NCBI GenBank assembly: GCA_039190895.1 | Contig: JBCCXY010000003.1 | Span: 21,726-85,725 of the forward strand | Source of the DNA: Ovoidimarina sp039190895 | GTDB lineage: Bacteria > Pseudomonadota > Alphaproteobacteria > Rhodobacterales > Rhodobacteraceae | Direction: 5' to 3' | DNA length: 64,000 nt | In this document: one piece after another, positions 17,202 to 24,057 of the stretch | Layout of the letters: each line of letters opens with the position of its first letter | How positions within the stretch are numbered: the stretch's first letter is position 1 | Notes under the pieces: generated by a model | Seen by the model: only the letters and a program-made list of their open reading frames with translations | Told to the model about the DNA's origin: nothing | Database searches by the model: none | Translations under genes and position numbers: made by a program

Positions 17202-18233
17202 TCAGGTGTTGGGCATCCCGCCCAGCTTTTGCTGGGCGGCGACGAGACCTTTGACCAACTCGGGATCGGCGGCCTTGAGCTGGCGGTCCGGGCGGCCGTC
17301 GAGGATGGCCGTGATGTCGTGCAGGATCATGTCGCCGATCAGTTGGCGGCCGCCGGGGACGGCGGCGGCGCGGTGGGGCGACAGGATCACGTTGCGGGTG
17401 GTGCGCAGGGGGTCATCCGGCGCAAGGGGTTCGGTCGGGTATACATCGGTGGCCACGGTGATGCGGCCCGCGTTGGCGGCATTTATCAAAGCCGGGAAGT
17501 CGGCGCACCACGCGCGGCTCATTACGACCACGAGCGCGCCGGGTTGCAGGCGGGCGATGAAGTCGGCGCTGAGGAGGCCTTTCGTGTCGTCAGAGGGGAC
17601 GGCGGCCACGATGACGACGCGGGATTGCGTGACGAGTTGGGTTAGATCGACGAGGTCGACGTCGGGTCCGGCGTCGGAGAGGAACGGGTCGAACGCCAGG
17701 ATGCGGGGCGAGAACGGTGCTAGAAGGCGGTGCGCTTCGCGGGCGATCTGGCCGTAGCCGATGAAACCAATAGTCTGGCCGTACATGGAAAAATCGGTTT
17801 CGGGGCGGTCGTCGAGCCAGCGTTCGGTGCCGGATCGGAAGGCTTCGTGTTCATCGACGAGGCCGCGCCCGCCGGCGAGGATCATGGCGAGGGTCATCTC
17901 GGCGACGGAGTTGCGGAAGCCGGGGGAGCAAGACAGGACTTCGATGCCCCGCCAGACGCAAGCGTCGTAGTCCAGTCCGTCGCGGAAGGCGCCAGCGACC
18001 TCGATGGTGGCCCGCAGTTTGGGGGCGCGGGCGAGGTCTGTTTCGCTGAGTTCGGGCTTGGAGGCGATGTAGAACTCTGCGTCCGGGAGCAGTGCGTCGA
18101 TCTGGGCGCGTGGCATGGGGCTGTCGGCGCCGTCGTGGATGTCGCAGAGGGCGGCGAGGGCCGCGAAGGTTTCGGGCCGGAAAAGCTCGTCGCGGGTGCG
18201 GAAGTGGTTGTCGAGGATCAGGGTGGGCTTCAT
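17202..18233 (-). CDS. D-2-hydroxyacid dehydrogenase family NAD-dependent protein
   Basis: This 343-residue D-isomer-specific 2-hydroxyacid dehydrogenase has the nucleotide-binding motif GFIGYGQIAREAHR. The catalytic triad is probably Arg in MSRAW, Glu in DVYPTEPL and His in LSPHRAA. It starts at ATG 18233 in an ATGA overlap with the end of the damaged ABC ATPase gene; the open frame extending to 18710 belongs to that ATPase. It is the last gene of the LacI-controlled sugar operon and one of its few intact members. Its substrate is probably a sugar-derived 2-hydroxy or 2-keto acid. Confidence 0.82.
   Translation of the reverse strand: MKPTLILDNHFRTRDELFRPETFAALAALCDIHDGADSPMPRAQIDALLPDAEFYIASKPELSETDLARAPKLRATIEVAGAFRDGLDYDACVWRGIEVLSCSPGFRNSVAEMTLAMILAGGRGLVDEHEAFRSGTERWLDDRPETDFSMYGQTIGFIGYGQIAREAHRLLAPFSPRILAFDPFLSDAGPDVDLVDLTQLVTQSRVVIVAAVPSDDTKGLLSADFIARLQPGALVVVMSRAWCADFPALINAANAGRITVATDVYPTEPLAPDDPLRTTRNVILSPHRAAAVPGGRQLIGDMILHDITAILDGRPDRQLKAADPELVKGLVAAQQKLGGMPNT
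17218..17239. terminator. Hairpin at the aztC / dehydrogenase convergence
   Basis: A perfect 9-bp stem CCGCCCAGC / GCTGGGCGG with a TTTT loop lies 20 bases after the aztC stop, inside the 3' end of the opposing gene. It lacks a downstream T-run, so termination is possible but not certain. Confidence 0.4.
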
Positions 18234-19223
18234 GCGGCCTTCGCCTCTGCCGGAGCGGCAAAGAGGTGCGCGCGGGAGGGGTCGAAGCCGAGCTGGATCT
18301 GCTGGCCGGGCTCGAACACGCGGTCTTCGGCGAGGGAGCAGAGGATGCGCGTGCCGTCCGAGAGGGCGACGTCGACGACGGTTTCGATGCCTAGGCGCTC
18401 GGCGAGGGTGACGTTGCCGGTTAGGACACCGCCGGTGTCGACCGGGTGCAGGTCTTGCGGGCGGATGCCGAGGATGGCGCCGCCGCTGCCCGGGATGTCC
18501 TCGCGCCATGCGGGGACTGTCAGACTGGCGATGTGGGGCGAGGTTGTTGGGCCGATGGTAGAGGTCCATCGGGGCGCCGACTTGTTGCACGTAACCGTCT
18601 TTCAGCACGACGATCTTGTCGGCAAGGGTCATCGCCTCAACCTGATCATGGGTGACGTAGACCATGGTCGCGCCGAGGGATTTGTGGAGTTTGCCGATCT
18701 CGATCCGCATGTCGAGGCGCAGGGCGGCGTCGAGGTTTGAGAGCGGTTAGTCGAACAGGAACACCTCGGGCTGGCGCACGATGGCGCGGCCGATGGCGAC
18801 GCGCTGGCGCTGGCCTCCGGAGAGTTGGCTTGGGCGGCGGTCGAGCAGTTGCTCCATCTGGAGGATGCGGGCAGCTTCGGTGACCTTAGCCTCTTTCTCG
18901 GCCTTGGAGGCGCCTGCGATGGTGAGGCCGAAGGCCACGTTCTCGCGCACCGTCATGTGCGGGAAGATGGCGTAGGATTGAAAGACCATGGCGATGCCGC
19001 GTTGCGAGGCGGGGATGTCGTTGACCACCTGCCCGCCGATCTGGAGCGTGCCACCCGAGATGTCTTCGAGGCCCGCGATCATCCGCAGCAGCGTGGACTT
19101 CCCGCAGCCGGAGGGGCCGACGAAGACGACGAACTCGCCGTCGTTGATTTCGATGTCCACGCCCTTGATCACGTCGACCGGACCATAGCTTTTCTGGATG
19201 CCTTTGAGCAGAACGTCCGCCAT
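18230..19223 (-). pseudogene. Sugar ABC transporter ATPase (UgpC/MsmX-like), broken
   Basis: The reading frame begins as a normal MalK/UgpC-type ATPase (Walker A GPSGCGKST, signature LSGGQRQRVAIGRA). It stops exactly at Walker B: FLFD is followed by TAA (18747-18749) where the catalytic Glu codon GAA is expected. The same frame resumes with PLSNLDAAL and continues to YHRPNNL. Near 18530-18545 the rest (ILGIRPQDL, TOBE domain, to TGA at 18230) lies in another frame, and about 20 or more residues are missing. A nonsense change plus a frameshifting deletion means no working ATPase can be made from this copy. Confidence 0.9.
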
Positions 19224-19238
19224 AAGTCGCTGTCTCCT

Positions 19239-20199
19239 CTACATATTCTCAACGAGCGCGAGGCGCCCGTCGCCCAGACGCCGCAAGGGCGCGGGGTCGG
19301 TGATGATGCCAGGGAAAGTGCCTGTGGCCGGGTCGGTCATCAGGAAGCCCAGCAGATGGTGGCCGGTGTCGGTGGCTACGACGCGAGCGGCGTAGCGCTG
19401 GCCAGGATGACTGCCGTCAAGGAACGGCCGGGGCGCAATGCGCCAGGGGCCGAGGGGGTTGTCGGCCATCAGGTAGTGCGTGCCGGTTTTGGGGTTGCCA
19501 AGGACGGCGCTGGTGCCGTTTGCCCAGAAGCGGCCTGCGGTGCAGAAGAGGCAGTACCAGGTGCCGTCCCATGCGAAGACCTGGGGGACTTCTAGTTCTC
19601 CGCACCCGCCTGTGAAGACAGGGTCTTGGAGAACCCAATTGAAGAGGTCCGGGGATATGGCGAGGCAGATGGCACCGGCGTCGAGCTTTCCCGGGACCGC
19701 CGCGTTGCGGGTGGTGAAGTACATCAGCCAGCCGTCGCCGGAAGGGTTGCGGATGACCCACGGGTCGCGGAAGGCGCGGTCGTGCCAACGGTCGGGGTGG
19801 TATTCTTCATAGCGGTCGTCGCGGTCGAGGATGAGGCCGTCGCCAACGCGGGCCCAGTCGTGCAGGTCGCCTGACATGGCGTGGCCGAGCTTTTGGTGTT
19901 TGCCGTTATCGGCGCGGCTTGTTCCGGTGTAGAACAGGTGCCATTGCCCGTCGTCCCCGCGCACGACGGACCCCGTCCATGTCGTGTAGTCGTCCCAAGC
20001 GGGACCAGGGGGTGAAGCACGTGCCGAGGTGGTCCCACGTCACCAGGTCGCGGCTGGTGGCGTGACCGTAGCTGACGTTCCAGTGGCGCTGCTCGGGGTC
20101 GCCGATGCTTTTGTCCGCTTGCAGGTAGTAGGCGTGCCAGAGGTCGCCGTCGCGGGCGAACCAGCTGTCCCACACCCACTTGTCCTCGAGCGCGATCAT
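19239..20199 (-). pseudogene. Glycoside hydrolase (GH32/GH43-like beta-propeller), frameshifted
   Basis: Two overlapping frames together encode a five-bladed beta-propeller glycosidase-like protein of about 320 residues. The N-terminal part (from ATG 20199; DSWFARDGDLWHAYYLQ, RHWNVSYGHATS) runs to GTCFTP. One extra base near 20007 then shifts the frame. Dropping it restores GPAWDDYTTWTGSVV and the rest (HLFYTG, RDPWVI, ELEVPQVF) to the stop at 19239. The propeller repeats and the RDP and E(L)EVPQV blocks match GH32-like proteins acting on fructose- or arabinose-type sugars. A single-base assembly error is possible and would make it functional. Confidence 0.85.
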
Positions 20200-20279
20200 C
20201 CTTTCACCCCGGTCGACGCCACGGAGGCGATGAACACGCGTTGGAGCGACAGGTAGAAGGCCAGCACGGGGATGGGACG
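20196..20279 (-). pseudogene. Detached C-terminus of the MalG-like permease
   Basis: This minus-strand remnant encodes IPVLAFYLSLQRVFIASV and ends in TGVKG followed by TGA, which overlaps the glycosidase start (ATGA). FYLSLQR...VKG is the standard end of MalG-type sugar permeases. It matches exactly what is missing from the permease at 20973-21775, which lies on the opposite strand. It marks the left inversion breakpoint at about 20273-20277. Confidence 0.88.
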
Positions 20280-20411
20280 CCGGGGTACATCGTGCAGGCC
20301 AAGGTGTTCGAAAAAGCCCTCGCCTACATCGCCAACGGCGCCGACACGCTCGACGCCGCCGTGGATGAGATCAACGAGAATATCGAAGCCAACAGCGGCT
20401 ACGGCCACTGA
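20277..20411 (+). pseudogene. Detached C-terminus of the sugar-binding protein
   Basis: This plus-strand remnant encodes TPGYIVQAKVFEKALAYIA...NSGYGH and then a stop. This is a typical C-terminus of a family-1 sugar-binding protein. It supplies the end missing from the binding-protein gene at 21781-22890, which is on the minus strand. It abuts the permease tail on the other strand, so two gene ends meet tail to tail at the inversion junction. Confidence 0.87.
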
Positions 20412-20459
20412 CGCAGGTCGCAACGGCCGTCACCGTGGGGTGCAACTCAACCCGGAGCC

Positions 20460-20502
20460 GATTTCTTAATAAGAAATCGTAACGGAAAATCCCATTTTCC
20501 GT
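20460..20502 (+). promoter_or_regulatory. Two tandem intercistronic hairpins (binding protein to MalF-like gene)
   Basis: There are two perfect inverted repeats side by side. GATTTCTTA-A-TAAGAAATC occupies 20460-20478 and ACGGAAAAT-CCC-ATTTTCCGT occupies 20482-20502. They lie between the sugar-binding-protein stop and the permease gene. In the ancestral operon orientation they would follow the binding-protein gene, as hairpins do after proX, frcB and tctC here. Confidence 0.6.
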
Positions 20503-20583
20503 CCCCGGCCCGCCCCCTCGCGCGGCGTCCAACCGTCCTCCCCGGGGCCCATCCGGCCCCGCCGACGAAAAGGAGCACAAGGG

Positions 20584-20973
20584 ATGGCGTCCCCTAAACT
20601 GACGCGATCCAACCGCGCCGGGTGGCTGATGGCGCTGCCCGGGGTGAGGCTGATCGCCACCTTCATCATCCTACCGTTCTTTCTGGCCTTCGCGTTCTCG
20701 CTGACCAACCAGCGCCTCGCCTCGCCAAACCCGACCGAATACGTGGGGTTCGAGAACTACAGCGACCTCCTCGCCTTCGCCCTGTTCGCGCAGATCGACG
20801 TCATGACCAACGGCGGCCCGCTCGACAGCACGCAGGCCCTTGTATTACAGGCCGTCGAACGCGGTTACGGCAAGCAGGACATCTCGGGTGGCTCGACCAT
20901 CTCGGTCATCCTGTTCCTGATCGTCCTCGCGATCTCCCTCCTGCAACGCTGGCTCACACGGGAGCGTTCCTGA
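20584..20973 (+). pseudogene. MalF-like sugar permease with large in-frame deletion
   Basis: This is a 129-residue remnant where about 290 residues are normal. The N-terminal part (GWLMALPGVRLIATFIILPFFLAFAFSL, YVGFENYSDLL) and C-terminal part (FAQIDVMTNGGPLDSTQALVLQAV to the end) are recognisable. The central helices and the EAA loop are gone, with the join near 20770-20785. A good ribosome site (AAAAGGAG) remains. It lies inside the inverted segment, so its strand is reversed from the rest of the operon. Its stop overlaps the next permease start (TGATG). Confidence 0.88.
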
Positions 20974-21875
20974 TGGCCCTGGTCTCCCCTGACAATCGCG
21001 GCCTCCGCCTGTGGACGCGCTACGCCGTCCTTCTGCTCGTGGCGGTGGTCTTCCTCTTCCCGCTGATGTTCATGGCGATGTCCTCGCTGAAGCCGGACCA
21101 GCAATTGCTAAGCGATACCAACTCCCTCCGTGCCTTTCTTCCGGTGGGGGACATCTCGCTCCAAAACTACTCCGACGCGTTCGACCGGGCGCCCATCGGC
21201 GTGTTCGTCGTCAACTCCGTCCTCATCACCGGCGCGACGGTGATCCTGACCCTCTTCGTCTGCTCCCTCGCTGCCTTCTCGTTCGTGTTCCTGAACTGGA
21301 CGGGCAGGGGGGTCATCTTCTCCATCCTCCTCGCCACCCTCATCATCCCGTATGAGACGATCTTCATCCCGCTCCTCCTCATGGTCTCGCAACTGCCATG
21401 GCTCGGGGGCGGGGGCCTCGAATGGGGCTGGCTCAATACCTACCGCGTGCAGATCATCCCGTTCATCGCCGACGGCCTGTCGATCTTCCTGTTTGTCCAG
21501 TATTTTAAAGACCTGCCCCGCGAACTGATCGAAGCCAGCCGGGTTGAGGGCGCCTCCTGGTGGTTCATCTACCGCAAGGTCGTGCTGCCCCTCTCCGGGC
21601 CCGTCATCGCCACAGCAGCGATCCTGAAATTCCTGTTCATGTACAACCAGTACCTCTGGCCGCTGATGGTCGTCCAATCGGAAGAGATCCGCCCCGTCAT
21701 GATTGGCCTCAGCTATTTCACCGATCAGCTCAACGTGCCTTGGGGCGAGGTAATGGCCTACCTCACCATCATCACACGGATCAGACGAGGGCCTGGGCTT
21801 CGGAGAGGCCGTAGAATACCTCAGGCGACCCACCCGGCTTGTAGTTCTCAGTTTCCGCGGCGGCGAACGCGGTGA
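20973..21875 (+). pseudogene. MalG-like sugar permease, 3' end cut by inversion
   Basis: The first 267 residues are a normal MalG-class permease with N-terminal helix VLLLVAVVFLFPLMFMAMSSLK and EAA loop LIEASRVEGASWWFIYRKVVLPLSGP. After WGEVMAYLTIIT (about 21775) the sequence turns into antisense of the neighbouring binding-protein gene and runs on meaninglessly to 21875. The true last 24 or so residues lie on the minus strand at 20196-20273. Confidence 0.9.
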
Positions 21876-22890
21876 CCGGGATCAGGTCGGTGCCGTCCGA
21901 GAAGGCGCTGAACCAGCGGTCTTGCAGGGCGAACTCGATGAAGGCGCGGGCGCCTTCGGGGTGTTCGGACGTTCCAGAGATGCCGAATTGCCAGGAGGCC
22001 GCGCCGATGGTGGGGCTTTTGCCGAAGTCGGGTGCGGGTAGGAACAGGGCGTCGTCGCCGAACGCCTCGACCACCGGCAAGGCGGCCCAGTTGCCGTTCC
22101 AGGACATGGCGTATTTGCCTTCGAGAAGGCCCACGTCGCGGTCGGCGGCGTCCTGGCTGGTGCCGGGGGCGAGGCCGTTTTCGAAGAGGCTTTGCCACCA
22201 TTCGCCGAAGGCGATTGCCTCATCGCCATTCAGCACGCCTTCGGCGGTTGCATAGGTCGAGCGATCGACGATGTCGCCGCCGAAGGATTGCAGCAAGGGC
22301 GAGAAGGCGTAGGGGTACCATTCGCCTGCCCAGGCCATGCCGAGGTCGAGCGGGTATTCATAATTCCCAGTCGCGGCAAGGGTTTCGAGGGCGCTGTTGA
22401 ACTCATCAAGGCTCCAGGGTTCGTCGAGCGTGGGGATGCGGATGCCGTTGTCTTCCAGCGTCGACCGGCGGGTCGTCAGGGCCACGGCGGCGTCCCAGAG
22501 GCCGACGGAGTAGACCTCACCATTCCAGCGCCCGATGGGGCCCGGGAGGAAGCCTTCGAGCTTGGCCTCGTCGATGCCAAGGGGCTGCATGTAGCCCGCC
22601 CAGGCCCAGTTGGGCATCACGGGGCCGTCGACGTCGAGGATGTCGGGTAGCTCCCCCGCAAGGGCGGCGGCTCCGACGGCGTCGTTGTAGGCGAGCTGCG
22701 GGAAGGTTTCGATGACGACGGTCCAGTCGGATTGGCTGGCGTTGAACTCTTCGACGAGTTGGTTGACGAGCGCTTCTTCGGCGTTGGCGCTGCCGGCGCC
22801 GTGGTACCAGAGGCTCAGCTCGGTCTGCGCGGCGGCTGAGGTGGCGAGCCCGCCGGCGAGGGCGGTGGCCAGGAGTGCTGTGTATCTCAT
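21781..22890 (-). pseudogene. Sugar ABC transporter binding protein, 3' end cut by inversion
   Basis: This 369-residue family-1 solute-binding protein has signal peptide ending near SAAAQ and the pattern WYHGAGSANAEEALVNQLVEEFN. It stops at GLSEAQALV followed by TGA, exactly at the right inversion breakpoint (21775-21784). The missing last 40 or so residues (GYIVQAKVFEKAL...) are on the plus strand at 20277-20411. The truncated protein may still fold and be exported, but its native C-terminal helices are absent. It lies 20 bases downstream of the LacI gene and would be co-transcribed with it. Confidence 0.88.
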
Positions 22891-22910
22891 CTCGTTCCTC
22901 CCTATGAGAT

Positions 22911-23978
22911 TTAGTCGACGGCCCCGGGGTGCGTGGTCGCCGGGGTGACAAGAGATCCGCGGTGTTTGACGTCGCCGCGAACGATGATCGTTTCGTCTGG
23001 TGGCGCGGTGCCGGAGAGCAGGTCGAGCAGGACCTGCGCGGCGCGGGCGCCCATGGCGCCGTAGGGCAATTCGGCGGTGGTGAGCGCGGGGTAGAGCGTT
23101 TCCGATATCAGGCGGTGGTCGTCGTAGCCGACAACGGACACGTCTTCGGGCACAGCGATCCCGCGTCGCCGGAGGATGCCGTAGACGGCCATGGCGAGGC
23201 GGTCATTGCCGCAGCAGATCACGGTGGGCGGCGCGTCGCCTGCGAAGAAGGTGTCGAGCGCGTCCGAGATCAGTTCGTGCTCGCCCGGTGTTCCGAAGAG
23301 GTCGGTTGCGCGGACAAGGCTTGGGTCGAAGGGGATTCCGGCGTCGGACAGGGCGCGGCGGAAGCCCTGGAGGCGGAGGCGGGTGGCCTCTTGTCCCGGG
23401 GCGAGTGTGAGGTAGGCGATGCGGCGGTGGCCTGCGTCCAGCACGGATTTGGTGAGCGTGTATTGCCCGCCTTCGTCATCTGGCACGACGGCGGGGGTGC
23501 CGTGTTGGTCGAAGCAGTTGACCAGCACCGTTGGGACGGCCTGCGTGGCGGGGAGGGTCAGTTCGAGCGGTTTGTGGAAGTCCGCGACGTAGAGGATGCC
23601 TTCGACGCGGTGTTCCTGAAACGTGCGGACGAGGTCGGGGACGTTGTCGAGCCGACCGCCGGTGTCTGAGATGAGGAGCGTTTTGTTTGAGCGCTCGATG
23701 ACCGATTGGGCGCCCTGCACGATCAGAAGGTCGGGCAGACCGGCTGCGACGGAGATCTCGTCGGCGGAGCTGATTGCGCCGGTGATGAGGCCGATGAGGC
23801 CCGATTTGTTCGACTTCATGGAGCGGGCGGCGTGGGAGGGCACGTAGCCGAGGGTGTCCATCGCCTGGGCGACGGCATCGCGTGTCTTGGCCGAGACCGG
23901 CGCATCTTTGTTGAGCACCCGGCTTACGGTTTTCGGTGAAACGCCAGCACGCTTCGCGACATCATAGATCGTCGCCAT
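22911..23978 (-). CDS. LacI-family transcriptional regulator
   Basis: This 355-residue intact LacI/GalR repressor has a helix-turn-helix at the N-terminus (IYDVAKRAGVSPKTVSRVLN) and hinge AARSMKSNKSGLIGL. A periplasmic-binding-protein-like sugar sensor follows (VICCGNDRLAMAVYG, VPEDVSVVGYDDH). It is the first gene of the decayed sugar operon and starts at ATG 23978. Two tandem palindromes 44-71 bp upstream are its likely operators, so it should autoregulate and control the genes behind it. The gene itself shows no damage. Confidence 0.92.
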   Translation of the reverse strand: MATIYDVAKRAGVSPKTVSRVLNKDAPVSAKTRDAVAQAMDTLGYVPSHAARSMKSNKSGLIGLITGAISSADEISVAAGLPDLLIVQGAQSVIERSNKTLLISDTGGRLDNVPDLVRTFQEHRVEGILYVADFHKPLELTLPATQAVPTVLVNCFDQHGTPAVVPDDEGGQYTLTKSVLDAGHRRIAYLTLAPGQEATRLRLQGFRRALSDAGIPFDPSLVRATDLFGTPGEHELISDALDTFFAGDAPPTVICCGNDRLAMAVYGILRRRGIAVPEDVSVVGYDDHRLISETLYPALTTAELPYGAMGARAAQVLLDLLSGTAPPDETIIVRGDVKHRGSLVTPATTHPGAVD

Positions 23979-24021
23979 GGCGACGCTCCCCTCCCCTGTG
24001 GTGGCTCTTTTGGTAGCCTTA

Positions 24022-24049
24022 TGACATCGATGTCATGACACCGGTGTCA
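24022..24049. promoter_or_regulatory. Tandem LacI-type operators upstream of the sugar operon
   Basis: Two perfect 14-bp palindromes stand directly end to end: TGACATCGATGTCA (24022-24035) and TGACACCGGTGTCA (24036-24049). Both have the central CG and symmetric form of LacI-family operators and share TGACAnCGnTGTCA. They lie just upstream of the LacI gene start. Confidence 0.8.
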
Positions 24050-24057
24050 GAGTCAAG

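Noticed and set aside
17202..18710. A fusion of ABC ATPase fragment with dehydrogenase as one 502-residue protein
   Set aside because: The middle part is out-of-frame Arg/Pro-rich sequence; the dehydrogenase has its own ATG at 18233 overlapping the TGA of the ATPase remnant.
20273..21784. Transposon or site-specific invertase as cause of the inversion
   Set aside because: No recombinase gene, terminal repeat or inverted repeat longer than about 5-6 bp is visible at either breakpoint.
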